This document shows, piece after piece, positions 8,632-17,536 of a stretch of DNA of 64,000 nt. Location: positions 40,942 to 104,941 of the forward strand of contig JBAXOT010000003.1 in NCBI GenBank assembly GCA_037133095.1, in the 5' to 3' direction. The first letter of the stretch is position 1; each line of letters starts with the position of its first letter. The stretch is from CAIMZW01 sp037133095 (lineage in GTDB: Bacteria; Actinomycetota; Actinomycetes; Nanopelagicales; Nanopelagicaceae). Under the pieces are notes generated by a model. It was not told the DNA's origin. It searched no databases and saw only the letters and a program-made list of their open reading frames with translations. The translations under genes and the position numbers were made by a program.

Positions 8632-9879
8632 TTAACTACGAAGCGCTTTGGCAATCTGGTCGAAATCTTCGACCAAGAGATCAATTTCGGCTTGGGTATG
8701 TGCCAAGGAAATTAACCATTGTTCATCAAGTCCCGGAGGCGTGATGATTCCTCGATTGAGAGACCAGAGCCAAGATAATTCGGCGACTTCAAAATCAGTT
8801 GCTTTGTAATCCCGGTAGTTGCGAACTGGGGTCTCGGACCACGTGATACAGCCTTTAACGCCAAACCCAACAGTGTGTGCTGGCAACTCGTACTCGTCGA
8901 TAATTTCGGAGATTCGATTCAACGCTTGCAGGTTTAATCTTTCGGCCTCACCAAGTGCTTCTGGTGTGCAGAGTCGATCCATTGCCCGAACTCCAGCCAT
9001 GGCAAGTGGATTGCCATTGAACGTACCAAAGTGCGGCATCCGATTGTCGGCGACAGCATCCATGATCTCTTTTCGACCTCCGAAAGCCGCGAGTGGCAAA
9101 CCGCCACCAATCGACTTCGCAAGACAAATCAGATCGGGAATTACTCCGATACGTTGGGCAGCACCTTGCACGCCTGCAGTGAGTCCTGTTTTAACCTCAT
9201 CAAAAATCAGTAGCGCACCATAGCGATCGCAGATCTCGCGCACGGCAGCCAAATAACCTTCATCGGGCAAAACAATCCCGAGGTTCTCAAGTACCGGCTC
9301 CATGATGACGCAGGCGATTGATCCGGCATCAGAGGCAAAGCGACGTTCCAGTGCTTCAATGTTATTGAAGGGAACTACGAAAACAATTCCTGGGTTTACT
9401 CCAAGTGGAACGACTGGATGTGGATCATCCGCCGGGCCAGCTTCGGAGAGCGCGGGCTTTGCCGAAACAGTCAATGGGTCGTAACTACCGTGGTAGCCAC
9501 CTTCCATTTTGACGATTGCTGGCTTTCCAGTAAATGCCTTTGCCAATCGAACGGCATACATGGTGGCTTCGGTGCCAGAGTTAGCAAAACGGATTTGGTC
9601 GATGTTGAATCGCTTGCACAGTAGTTCAGCGCCATTTCGCGAAATAGGTGACGGAGTAACAAAAAGTGTTCCCTGGTCTAACGCCATTTTCGTTTCGCGG
9701 ACCACCTCGGGGTTCAAGTGACCAGCAAGCATTGCGCCGAATCCCATGGACAGATCGAGCAGTTCTCGACCATCGACGTCGGTCATCCACGCACCCTTGG
9801 CGGAGACAATCGATATTGGATAAGGATCCCAGTGCTGGAAGCTTGAGGTGACGCCCATGGGAACGCTCTGCATAGCCAA
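8632..9879 (-). CDS. Class III (PLP) aminotransferase, N-terminus uncertain
   Basis: A fold-type I, class III aminotransferase of the glutamate-1-semialdehyde/GABA-transaminase group. Visible landmarks are the substrate/PLP start (GVTSSFQHWDPYPI), EGGYHGSYDPL, the PLP-binding LLIFDEVKTGL with its conserved Asp, and the Schiff-base Lys in LAKSIGGGLPLAAFGG. The called start is a TTG at 9879, but the same frame stays open upstream to 10014 and encodes a plausible N-terminal helix (LPTHSRPVDRS...KKLLASEWEDF). That stretch contains no ATG, GTG or TTG; the first candidate ATG (10023) is followed at codon 3 by TGA. Probable role is transamination of an amino-acid or amine intermediate in the adjacent catabolic block. 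Confidence 0.85.
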   Translation of the reverse strand: MAMQSVPMGVTSSFQHWDPYPISIVSAKGAWMTDVDGRELLDLSMGFGAMLAGHLNPEVVRETKMALDQGTLFVTPSPISRNGAELLCKRFNIDQIRFANSGTEATMYAVRLAKAFTGKPAIVKMEGGYHGSYDPLTVSAKPALSEAGPADDPHPVVPLGVNPGIVFVVPFNNIEALERRFASDAGSIACVIMEPVLENLGIVLPDEGYLAAVREICDRYGALLIFDEVKTGLTAGVQGAAQRIGVIPDLICLAKSIGGGLPLAAFGGRKEIMDAVADNRMPHFGTFNGNPLAMAGVRAMDRLCTPEALGEAERLNLQALNRISEIIDEYELPAHTVGFGVKGCITWSETPVRNYRDYKATDFEVAELSWLWSLNRGIITPPGLDEQWLISLAHTQAEIDLLVEDFDQIAKALRS

Positions 9880-10040
9880 AGTATTTTCGATGCCAGAAGA
9901 AAAAGTGGACTTAGTGAAATCTTCCCATTCAGAAGCGAGAAGTTTCTTTACTTTCGAGCGATCAACAGGACGTGAGTGGGTAGGTAACTTGCGAAACGTT
10001 TGTGGTTCTAGAGTTCAGGTCATTTTAGAAATGTGTACAT

Positions 10041-10064
10041 TTTATAGTTCGAATTATCCGAACT
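10041..10064 (-). promoter_or_regulatory. Promoter and inverted-repeat operator of the aminotransferase
   Basis: On the minus strand TATAAA (10046-10041) is a good -10 box. Immediately upstream lies a perfect inverted repeat, AGTTCG (10046-10051) and CGAACT (10059-10064), with a 7-bp spacer. A regulator bound there would block RNA polymerase. A transcript from this -10 would begin about 10 nt before the ATG at 10023. The rest of 10065-10236 shows nothing I can name. Confidence 0.45.
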
Positions 10065-10236
10065 TTTAATGCACATGCTCCTTTATGTTGTTGGGGTGGT
10101 GCTTATTAGCGGTGAAGATATCAGTAAGTCATTGAAAGTTCACACAAAACACCAGCAAATCTTGCGCGGTTAGAGATTACTTTCCTTCTTTTCCCGCGAA
10201 ATTGGAACATTCTTCAAAAAAAATCCAATAAAGTGG

Positions 10237-11166
10237 TTATTTAGCAGCCACTTCGACCATTTCGCGATAGAGCGACGACGCAAACAACTCCCTGGAATCT
10301 TGATATTTCTCCATGCCCCAACCCCAGAAATCAAAGTCAATAGTTGAAATCGAATCCTGAATACTGGCCCACAGTGTCCAACCATATTTTGCAAAAACCG
10401 CGTAGAGCCAAGCCCGAGCAAATTGTTCTGGACGGTCTGCGTCGAAATAGAAATTGACAAGTGAATGAAGAGAATCGAGTTCCAATTTCGCCTCGGACCA
10501 AATATTTCCTAATTCAAAACAGCGATCGTTATTGCCAGAATATTCGTAGTCAATGAGCCAAATTTTCTCACCACCATCAATAAAGTTGCCGGGAAGTAAA
10601 TCGTTATTGCACGGGACGAGCGGTTGGGCATTGATATCCAAAATTCGCTGCAACTGGATTACCTGATCGGAAAGTTCTGAATAATCGCTCGGGATACGAA
10701 AACCTCGATCCTGAACTATTTTCAAATAATTCTGTTGGATAGCAAACATGTTGAAATTTCGAACGAATGGCCGGGCCGAATGCAAAGTTCGACAACTCGT
10801 CGCAATCCGTTCCAGATTTCTATTGACGCCATCAGGATCCAACGTCTGACCTTCAAGATAGCCAATCACCAATAAACCGTCGGTCGGAAGATAATCAAAA
10901 ACTTCCGCGCCCACTCCAGCATCGGCTGCAATTTTAGAGTTTTCAAATTCACTTCCTCTATCGATCGCAAGAAGTGAGGATTCATTGCTGGAAATTCGTG
11001 CCACGTAAGAGCGTTCGGGGGTCACCACTTTGATATTTTTATTTGTGAGACCGCCCGAAAGTTCAAGCACCGAAGTCCGAGATCGCAGGTGATCCACAGA
11101 ATCAAAGAGCGCGCCAAAGGAATTTTCGATTTCGATCTGAGACAAAGGCACGAGGTCAGGATACAT
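10237..11166 (-). CDS. Choline/ethanolamine-kinase-like phosphotransferase
   Basis: The 309-residue protein has the aminoglycoside-phosphotransferase/choline-kinase fold: an N-terminal lobe (LELSGGLTNKNIKVV and YVARISSNES, supplying the ATP-binding Lys-equivalent region), then the catalytic Brenner-type loop LVPCNNDLLPGNFI and the metal-binding IWLIDYEYSG. The order HxD/NxD and DYE fits choline kinase (LicA)-like enzymes that phosphorylate amino alcohols. ATG 11166 was preferred over the open upstream frame (to 11238), which would run through the divergent gene. Only 7 bp separate its start from that of the divergent dehydrogenase, so each promoter must lie in the other gene or be leaderless. 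Substrate may be choline, ethanolamine or a related amine. Confidence 0.75.
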   Translation of the reverse strand: MYPDLVPLSQIEIENSFGALFDSVDHLRSRTSVLELSGGLTNKNIKVVTPERSYVARISSNESSLLAIDRGSEFENSKIAADAGVGAEVFDYLPTDGLLVIGYLEGQTLDPDGVNRNLERIATSCRTLHSARPFVRNFNMFAIQQNYLKIVQDRGFRIPSDYSELSDQVIQLQRILDINAQPLVPCNNDLLPGNFIDGGEKIWLIDYEYSGNNDRCFELGNIWSEAKLELDSLHSLVNFYFDADRPEQFARAWLYAVFAKYGWTLWASIQDSISTIDFDFWGWGMEKYQDSRELFASSLYREMVEVAAK

Positions 11167-11173
11167 TTCAGTA
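11162..11173 (+). promoter_or_regulatory. Leaderless promoter of the FAD/GcvT dehydrogenase gene
   Basis: TACATT (11162-11167) is followed by six bases and then ATG 11174, so transcription should start at the start codon. The hexamer overlaps the first codons of the divergent phosphotransferase gene. No Shine-Dalgarno sequence is present. Confidence 0.55.
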
Positions 11174-13621
11174 ATGGCACAAAACGATATCCCGAGCCGA
11201 GCAAAGATTGTCATTATTGGCGGTGGGGTTGGTGGCACTTCGGTTGCTTATCATTTGGCCCAACTGGGCGAGCGGGATGTGATCCTCCTTGATCGGAGCG
11301 ATCTCACCAGTGGTTCTACTTTTCACAGCGCAGGTCTTGTCGGGCAACTGCGAGCTGATCCAACTCTTACCAAAATGAATATGCACTCGGTTGACCTGTA
11401 CCGCGAACTCGAAAAGTCCGAGACGCCCCCAAGTTGGCGCGAATGCGGCAGTATCAAATTGGCATCAACCCCGGAGCGACTTGAAGAGATCCGCCGCCAG
11501 ATCGGCTGGGCTCGCACCTTTGGCTTGGACCTGAGAGAGATCTCACCTAAGGAGGCGAAAGAACTTTTTCCGCTGATTGATATCAATGGCGTGGTCGGTG
11601 CCTGCTTTATGCCATCAGATGGTCAGGTGGATCCTTCTCAACTTGCCCATGCCTTAGCCAGCGGCGCACGCAAGGGCGGGGTCCAGATTTTCACTCATAC
11701 TCGAGTCACGGCCATTTTCACTTCCTACGGTCGCGTCACCGGAGTTCAAACTGATAAAGGTTTTATCGAATGCGAAGTCGTAGTCAATTGTGGCGGCATG
11801 TTTGCGCCGGAGATTGGCCGTTTAGTCGATGTGCGAATCCCGATCGTACCTATGAGCCATCAATATCTCATCACGGAAAATTTCCTACCTGCTGGATCGC
11901 CAACTTTGCCCTCACTTCGTGATCCAGATTTGTTGATCTACTTCCGCCAAGAAGTTAACGGCCTGGTCATGGGTGGCTATGAACGCAATTCCAAACCGTG
12001 GACTGCTTCGAGGGAAAGTTTTGATGCGATTCCTTCCGATTTCAACGGAAAATTACTCCCCGATGAATGGGAACGCTTTGAAGAGATCGCCGTCAATTCC
12101 CAGATCCGCGTACCTAAAATGGCCGACGTTGGAGTTAAGAACTTCATCAACGGTCCTGAAGGCTTCACCCCTGACAATGAATTCTGTTTAGGTGAAACCA
12201 GCGTCGGTGGCTTTTATGTTGCGGCGGGCTTTTGCGCTCATGGCATCGCTGGCGCGGGCGGCATCGGCAAGGTGATGGCCGAATGGATTGTCGGGAATGA
12301 ACCACCCATGGACCTATGGCACATGGATATTCGACGATTCGGAAAGTCATACAACTCCCCTGCCTTTACTCTGGATCGCATTCAAGAAAATTATGAGCAG
12401 TATTACGACATTCACTACCCGGGTGAAGAACGGCAAGTAGGAAGACCGCTGCGGACGTCGCCCATCTATCCATGGCATCAAGATCAAGGTGCCACGTTCG
12501 GCGAAAAGGCTTCCTGGGAACGGGTCAACTTCTACCCGGCGCAGAACGCGGATGAAGCAACCAGGCCGTATGGTTGGGCTGGAAAGAATTGGTCGCCTTC
12601 AGTCCAAGAGGAACACCGAGCAACGCGCGAGAGCGCAGGAATTTTTGACGAGTCCAGTTTCGTGAAGATATCCATCACCGGTGATCGTGCTGGTGAATTT
12701 CTCAATCTTGTCTGTGCGAATAACGTCGTTCGGGGTGTCAATCGAACGATCTACACCCAAGCGCTCAATCATCATGCTGGCATTGAATCTGACTACACGG
12801 TCACGCAAATATCCGATACCGAATTTATGATCGTTACTGGAACCGCTTTCGCCGGACATGACATTGGATGGTTGTTGAAACAACGACGCGAAAAAAATTA
12901 TGAAGATGTCACCATCATTGACATCACAGATTCCTTGGCAGTATTTGGAATTTGGGGACCAAAAGCCCGTGAGATATTGCAATTGACGACTGATTACGAC
13001 CTGAGCTCGATTAATTTTCCTTTCATGCACTCGCGAACCATTTCGATTGCAGGACACGAACTGAGGGCGACCCGCATCACTTACGTGGGCGAACTCGGCT
13101 GGGAACTTTATCTCCCCGTCACTGCTGGTCCAGATGTATGGGATGCGCTCATTACCGCTGGAGTTCCGTTGGGTCTACGTCCGTGCGGATATCGAGCCAT
13201 AGAGTCGCTCCGTCTTGAGAAGGGCTACCGCGCTTGGGGCGTCGAAATCACTTCGGAGACCAACCCAGTCGAAGCTGGCTTGGAATTTGCAGTGTCCAGC
13301 AAAAAGCAAGATTTCATTGGCAAGTCCGCACTAAGGCCTGCCGATCAACAAACGCGAAAATTGGTGGCGCTCACTTTCGACGATATACGACAAGTGCCGC
13401 TCGGAAATGAGCCGATTCGCAAAGGCAATCGGATTATTGGTCGTGTAAAGAGCGGCGGACAGGGCTACACCATTGGCAAGGCGATCGGGTATGCCTACCT
13501 TCCGATAGCCGATGCGATAGTCGGTTCCGTTGTCGATGTGGAATTTTTTGGCCAATGGCATTCTGGAACCATACGTTCAGAACCACTTTTCGACCCCGAA
13601 GGTTCTAGAGTTCGGCAATGA
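11174..13621 (+). CDS. FAD-dependent dimethylglycine/sarcosine dehydrogenase-type enzyme with GcvT domain
   Basis: An 815-residue two-part enzyme. The N-terminal half is a DAO-type FAD oxidoreductase (KIVIIGGGVGGTSVAYHLA at about residues 11-29, STFHSAGLVGQLR flavin loop). The C-terminal half (about 430-810) is an aminomethyltransferase: a GCV_T folate-binding domain (EHRATRESAGIFDESSF, YVGELGWELYLP, PCGYRAIESLRLEKGYRAWG) followed by GCV_T_C. Such fusions oxidise N-methyl groups of dimethylglycine or sarcosine and pass the one-carbon unit to tetrahydrofolate. The exact amine is not determinable. Its stop overlaps the start of the next gene by 4 nt (ATGA), so it is translationally coupled to a class I amidotransferase-fold protein. 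Confidence 0.88.
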   Translation: MAQNDIPSRAKIVIIGGGVGGTSVAYHLAQLGERDVILLDRSDLTSGSTFHSAGLVGQLRADPTLTKMNMHSVDLYRELEKSETPPSWRECGSIKLASTPERLEEIRRQIGWARTFGLDLREISPKEAKELFPLIDINGVVGACFMPSDGQVDPSQLAHALASGARKGGVQIFTHTRVTAIFTSYGRVTGVQTDKGFIECEVVVNCGGMFAPEIGRLVDVRIPIVPMSHQYLITENFLPAGSPTLPSLRDPDLLIYFRQEVNGLVMGGYERNSKPWTASRESFDAIPSDFNGKLLPDEWERFEEIAVNSQIRVPKMADVGVKNFINGPEGFTPDNEFCLGETSVGGFYVAAGFCAHGIAGAGGIGKVMAEWIVGNEPPMDLWHMDIRRFGKSYNSPAFTLDRIQENYEQYYDIHYPGEERQVGRPLRTSPIYPWHQDQGATFGEKASWERVNFYPAQNADEATRPYGWAGKNWSPSVQEEHRATRESAGIFDESSFVKISITGDRAGEFLNLVCANNVVRGVNRTIYTQALNHHAGIESDYTVTQISDTEFMIVTGTAFAGHDIGWLLKQRREKNYEDVTIIDITDSLAVFGIWGPKAREILQLTTDYDLSSINFPFMHSRTISIAGHELRATRITYVGELGWELYLPVTAGPDVWDALITAGVPLGLRPCGYRAIESLRLEKGYRAWGVEITSETNPVEAGLEFAVSSKKQDFIGKSALRPADQQTRKLVALTFDDIRQVPLGNEPIRKGNRIIGRVKSGGQGYTIGKAIGYAYLPIADAIVGSVVDVEFFGQWHSGTIRSEPLFDPEGSRVRQ

Positions 13622-14337
13622 CCACTGCCGTACCTCCAATCATTCTCGCTATTCAGAATGACCATACTGATCCCCCTCATTTGGCCGGTCGATGGTTGAT
13701 GGAACTTGGGTTCCAGATTCAGGTGTTACGGGCAGATCAGGGCGAGTTTGTACCAGCTACGGTTCCGGACGGAGTTGCGGGTGTGATGCCGCTGGGCGGG
13801 CATATGGGCGCTCTCGATGATCACATCGCTGATTGGTTGCCGAACGAGCGCGCGCTCCTCGCAGATGCCGTCGCGCGCGAAATTCCAGTCTTTGCCATTT
13901 GCTTAGGTTCACAATTGTTAGCAGAGGCGACTGGCGGTTCCGTCTCTCGTGCCGAAGTGGGTGAAGTCGGCGTCTACACGATTGAAACCACATCTGATGC
14001 CGGGGATGATCCAGTATTTACCATGCTCGGTGGCAGCAAGGTGGCTCAGTGGCATGAGGATGAAGTATCGGTCTTGCCACCAAATGCGGTGAGATTGGCC
14101 TATAGCCCCCTCTGTCCGAATCAGATTTATCGAATTGGAAGAACAACCTATGCGGTGCAATTTCATCCCGAAATCGACACGTCCATTATTCGCAATTGGG
14201 AAGCGGATGCGGATAACGCATTCCTGGAGTCCGGCAAGAAGACCGTGGAACCAGAGATGGCCGCAGCCGAAGCTGAACTTGAATTGATTTGGAAGCCAGT
14301 TATTCAAAATTGGGGCAGATTAATTTTATCGCTGTAA
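13618..14337 (+). CDS. Class I glutamine amidotransferase-fold hydrolase (PuuD/GuaA-N-like)
   Basis: A single-domain class I glutaminase fold of 239 residues with the full Cys-His-Glu triad: nucleophile Cys95 in FAICLGSQLLAEATGG, and His183 and Glu185 in AVQFHPEID. No synthetase domain is attached. Stand-alone members hydrolyse gamma-glutamyl amides (PuuD acts on gamma-glutamyl-GABA) or feed ammonia to a partner. It is translationally coupled to the FAD/GcvT dehydrogenase and lies in a block with a GS-like ligase, an aldehyde dehydrogenase and a permease, so a gamma-glutamyl hydrolase role is a reasonable inference. The C-terminal 25 residues are an acidic/hydrophobic tail of unknown role. 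Confidence 0.82.
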   Translation: MTTAVPPIILAIQNDHTDPPHLAGRWLMELGFQIQVLRADQGEFVPATVPDGVAGVMPLGGHMGALDDHIADWLPNERALLADAVAREIPVFAICLGSQLLAEATGGSVSRAEVGEVGVYTIETTSDAGDDPVFTMLGGSKVAQWHEDEVSVLPPNAVRLAYSPLCPNQIYRIGRTTYAVQFHPEIDTSIIRNWEADADNAFLESGKKTVEPEMAAAEAELELIWKPVIQNWGRLILSL

Positions 14338-14338
14338 C

Positions 14339-14375
14339 AAATAAGGCGGTCCGAATTAATCGGGCCGCCCTATTT
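14339..14375. terminator. Bidirectional terminator between convergent genes
   Basis: A 16-nt stem, left arm 14339-14354 and right arm 14360-14375, with loop ATTAA. It has 14 Watson-Crick pairs, one G-U and one mismatch. GC-rich core GGCGG/CCGCC is flanked by AAATA/TATTT, giving U-rich 3' sides on both strands. It sits between the + strand amidotransferase gene and the - strand permease gene. Confidence 0.85.
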
Positions 14376-14386
14376 GTTTAGTTATT

Positions 14387-15931
14387 TCAGATCTGACGAA
14401 TTGGTCCCTTGAACCACTTCTTTACCGACAGATGCCACCAGATCCACAAGAAGATCAAAGCGCCACCAGTGATGATTGGTGCATAGTTCACAGCGGTCCA
14501 GTTAAAGCCTTTCGCTCCTGGCCAGCCCAATGGTGAGAATGGCAGAACAAAATAAATCGTAATAAATACGATTTCAGCAACCGCAAGAGTGTTCATCCAC
14601 TTGTACTTGGAACCCAAAGTCCAAGCGCCTGGCACGAAATTACTTCCGGCCCGAAGACGCAAGAAAATTGGAATCATGAAAGCGGTGTACAGCGAAATGA
14701 CACAGACGGAGACAACAGCGTAGAACGCAGTTGGTACGCCGGCAGAACTCTTCCATAGAGCAGGCAAAGTCATAACGACTCCAGAGATTGACGAGATCAA
14801 AATTGCATTTACTGGAGTGCCGTTTTTATCGACCTTGCGCCAGTGCTTGCTGCCAGGCACTGCACCATCGCGCGAAAACGCGAACATCATGCGCGAGCAA
14901 GAGGTAAGGCAAGCGGCAACGCAGAACAATTGGCCGAGTGTGGTGATGATGATGACTAATTTGTAGAGGGCGCCATCGCCGAGTGCACTGTTAATCAGCG
15001 CAATGACTGAGCCAATTCCAAAGGGATTTACCTTCGGATCAACGGAGTTGATGACATCCGACTTGGTGGCGGCAAAGAGGAATGCCATCAAGAGCAAATA
15101 GCCACCAACGGCCGAGTAGAAAATGGATTTCCAGATTCCTTTAGCAGCGGCGACATGCGCATTCTTGGTCTCTTCAGAGAGGTGGGCTGAGGCATCAAAA
15201 CCAGTAATCGTGTATTGAGTCAGCAAGAAACCAAGCGGCAGAACGTAGAACCAATAACTGTGGCTACTAAAACCAGAGTTATTGATCCGAGTGGTGAACA
15301 TCCACTTCAAAGTGGTGTGATGTGTTGGGGCAAAGACCATAATCAAGATGATGGCTGCAGATCCAAAAACGTGCCACCATACCGAAATATTGTTAATCAT
15401 CGCGAGAATTGTGTGCCCGTAAATATTTATCAGAGTTACCACTGTGATGATGATCAAGAAGAGGACGAATTGTTGCTTTATAAAGTCCCCACCCATAAAG
15501 CTGGTGAGGTATGACTTCCAGAACTCGCCAATAATAATGTTCACGAATGCAGTGGCACCGTAGCCGACTGAAGCGGTCACAGATACAAGTCCGATGAGGT
15601 TGAGCCAGCCCGTATAGAAACCAGCCTTAGCCCCACCTAATTTAGAAGCCCACCAATAGATGCCACCCGATGTTGGGTAAGCGGATGCGAGTTCGGACAT
15701 ACTGAAACCAATAATCAAAATAAAGGCCGCAACCACCGGCCAGCCAATCGAGATTGCGATTGGACCACCGTTATTCCACGCTTGGGCAAAGGTCGTGAAA
15801 CAACCCGACAAGATGGAAATAATGGAGAACGAAATCGCGAAGTTGGAGAAACCGGACCAGGATCGATGAAGCTCCTGTTTATATCCGAGTTCTGCTAAAC
15901 GTCTTTCATCATCATGTTGTTCAGTGGACAT
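14387..15931 (-). CDS. APC-family amino acid/amine permease
   Basis: A 514-residue polytopic membrane protein with about 12 transmembrane helices. The N-terminus carries the APC-family entry: RRLAELGYKQELHRSWSGFSNFAISFSIISILSG, in which a short cytosolic lead precedes helix 1 with its unwound GCFTTF region, and SAYPTSGGIYWW is the conserved loop before helix 3. This subfamily (GABA permease/PuuP/choline-type APC) imports amino acids or amines by proton or ion coupling. It lies between the FAD/GcvT dehydrogenase operon and the divergent GS-like operon, so it probably imports the substrate of that pathway. It has a weak ribosome-binding site (GAGGCGGA). Confidence 0.9.
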   Translation of the reverse strand: MSTEQHDDERRLAELGYKQELHRSWSGFSNFAISFSIISILSGCFTTFAQAWNNGGPIAISIGWPVVAAFILIIGFSMSELASAYPTSGGIYWWASKLGGAKAGFYTGWLNLIGLVSVTASVGYGATAFVNIIIGEFWKSYLTSFMGGDFIKQQFVLFLIIITVVTLINIYGHTILAMINNISVWWHVFGSAAIILIMVFAPTHHTTLKWMFTTRINNSGFSSHSYWFYVLPLGFLLTQYTITGFDASAHLSEETKNAHVAAAKGIWKSIFYSAVGGYLLLMAFLFAATKSDVINSVDPKVNPFGIGSVIALINSALGDGALYKLVIIITTLGQLFCVAACLTSCSRMMFAFSRDGAVPGSKHWRKVDKNGTPVNAILISSISGVVMTLPALWKSSAGVPTAFYAVVSVCVISLYTAFMIPIFLRLRAGSNFVPGAWTLGSKYKWMNTLAVAEIVFITIYFVLPFSPLGWPGAKGFNWTAVNYAPIITGGALIFLWIWWHLSVKKWFKGPIRQI

Positions 15932-16021
15932 GAAGGGTAATCCGCCTCTCTAGAAGTTGAACCTGAGTGTGCTACTTCACAAAGGATTTTGGAAGGTAAC
16001 TCACGGGGATTCCTCACATTT

Positions 16022-16048
16022 GTTACAAATATTTAACTCGAAAGTTAA
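16022..16048. promoter_or_regulatory. Weak GlnR-like boxes before the GS-like operon
   Basis: GTTAC (16022-16026), TTAAC (16033-16037) and GTTAA (16044-16048) keep the same 11-bp period as the boxes before glnA, but the matches are poorer. They lie between the permease gene and the GS-like gene. A short perfect inverted repeat CACCG-AA-CGGTG (16082-16093) follows and could be a separate operator. The remainder of 15932-16139 shows nothing else. Confidence 0.3.
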
Positions 16049-16128
16049 TCGCTTCTAAAGTTGTTCAGGCAATTTCGGTTACACCGAACGGTGCTTGCTT
16101 AAATTTTTTCTTGTGGAATGCTCACGGC

Positions 16129-16134
16129 AGGAGG
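16129..16134 (+). promoter_or_regulatory. Consensus ribosome-binding site AGGAGG
   Basis: A full AGGAGG lies five bases before ATG 16140 and decides the start of the GS-like gene against the open in-frame extension to 16095. Confidence 0.85.
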
Positions 16135-16139
16135 AAAAA

Positions 16140-17504
16140 ATGTCGCTACAAGGAAAACGTCTTTCGCTGGAGCAATTACGATCTGATGTCGCTGCTGGTG
16201 TGATTGATACCGTCGTCGTAGGTGCCACGGATATGCAGGGTCGCCTACAAGGCAAGCGGATTCATGCACCATTCTTCATCGAAGACACCTTGAAGAACGG
16301 CACGGAGGGGTGCAACTACCTGCTTGCTGTCGATATAGATATGAATACCGTGCAGGGATATGACATCTCCTCGTGGGACACCGGATATGCGGATATGGGT
16401 ATGGCGCCAGATCTTGCGACGTTGCGCATGCTGCCCTGGCACCCTGGAACCGCCATGGTGTTGGCCGATTTTGTCGACCATCACCACCAAGGAATCTCGG
16501 TCTCCCCGCGAACTGTTTTGAAAACTCAACTGGAGCGTCTTCACAATGCTGGGATGGTTGCGCTCTGCGGCACCGAACTTGAATTTATCGTCTTTAAAGA
16601 AACCTTCGAGGAGGCATGGGATAAGGGCTATAACGGCTTAACTCCAGCCAATCAATACAACGTGGATTACTCACTCAGCGGCACCGCGCGGGTGGAGAAG
16701 TTGCTCCGGGCCATTCGTCTCAATATGGACGGTGCGGGATTGATAGTGGAATCAGCCAAAGGCGAGTGCAACTTTGGCCAGCATGAGATTGCCTTTCGCT
16801 ATGAGGATGCCCTCACGACCTGTGATAACCATTCGGTGTACAAAATGGGCGCTAAAGAGATTGCTTCGGAACAAGGTTGCTCCTTGACTTTTATGGCAAA
16901 GTTCAATGAAAAAGAGGGCAACTCTTGCCATATCCACCTCTCGTTCCGCGACCTGGATGACAAGGCCATCATGGCGGGCGATGCTGGCGATGGGATGTCG
17001 GAATTAGGTCGGGTATTTCTGGCTGGCCAGCAAGCTCATATGCGCGAGCTTTCACTCCTTTTTGCACCGAATATCAACTCCTACAAGCGCTACCAGGCGG
17101 GCACCTTCGCTCCAACAGCAATCAAGTGGGGTCGAGATAACCGAACCTGCGCATTGCGATTGGTTGGCCAAGGACATTCACTGCGGATCGAAAATCGCGT
17201 TCCAGGTGGCGATGTCAATCCTTATCTAGCCGTGGCAGGAATGGTTGCAGCGGGGCTCGATGGCATCGAAAAGAATCTTCCTCTCGAACCGATTTTCACG
17301 GGTAACGCCTACGCGTTAGAAACGTCCAGGTTCCCCACCTCATTGCGCGAGGCCCGAGATCTTTGGGTAAATAGCGAATGGGTGAGAGAGACTTTTGGGG
17401 AAGATGTCCAGAAGCATTACGCCCACATGGCTGATACTGAGATTGATGCTTTCTCTCGCGCCGTCACTGATTGGGAGCGCTTCCGCAGTTTCGAACGTAT
17501 GTAA
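16140..17504 (+). CDS. Glutamine synthetase-family gamma-glutamyl-amine ligase (PuuA/GlnA4-like)
   Basis: A 454-residue GS-fold enzyme: N-terminal beta-Grasp region (GVIDTVVVGATDMQGRLQGKRI), then the catalytic domain with GTELEFIVFKE (metal-binding Glu), KGECNFGQHEIAFRY, and HIHLSFRD where true glutamine synthetases have the GMHVHQS loop. There is no adenylylation Tyr motif. Such divergent GS-family proteins ligate glutamate to amines (putrescine, ethanolamine, isopropylamine or methylamine). Downstream aldehyde dehydrogenase, SDR and class II amidotransferase genes follow in one operon, as in gamma-glutamylated amine catabolism. The amine itself is not determinable from sequence. Confidence 0.85.
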   Translation: MSLQGKRLSLEQLRSDVAAGVIDTVVVGATDMQGRLQGKRIHAPFFIEDTLKNGTEGCNYLLAVDIDMNTVQGYDISSWDTGYADMGMAPDLATLRMLPWHPGTAMVLADFVDHHHQGISVSPRTVLKTQLERLHNAGMVALCGTELEFIVFKETFEEAWDKGYNGLTPANQYNVDYSLSGTARVEKLLRAIRLNMDGAGLIVESAKGECNFGQHEIAFRYEDALTTCDNHSVYKMGAKEIASEQGCSLTFMAKFNEKEGNSCHIHLSFRDLDDKAIMAGDAGDGMSELGRVFLAGQQAHMRELSLLFAPNINSYKRYQAGTFAPTAIKWGRDNRTCALRLVGQGHSLRIENRVPGGDVNPYLAVAGMVAAGLDGIEKNLPLEPIFTGNAYALETSRFPTSLREARDLWVNSEWVRETFGEDVQKHYAHMADTEIDAFSRAVTDWERFRSFERM

Positions 17505-17536
17505 CACCAACTCAAAGATTACGAGAGAATGAACCC

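Noticed and set aside
10004..13613. Identical GGTTCTAGAGTTC at 10004-10016 and 13601-13613
   Set aside because: One copy is ordinary coding sequence at the end of the FAD/GcvT gene; a 13-mer match without flanking similarity is likely chance.
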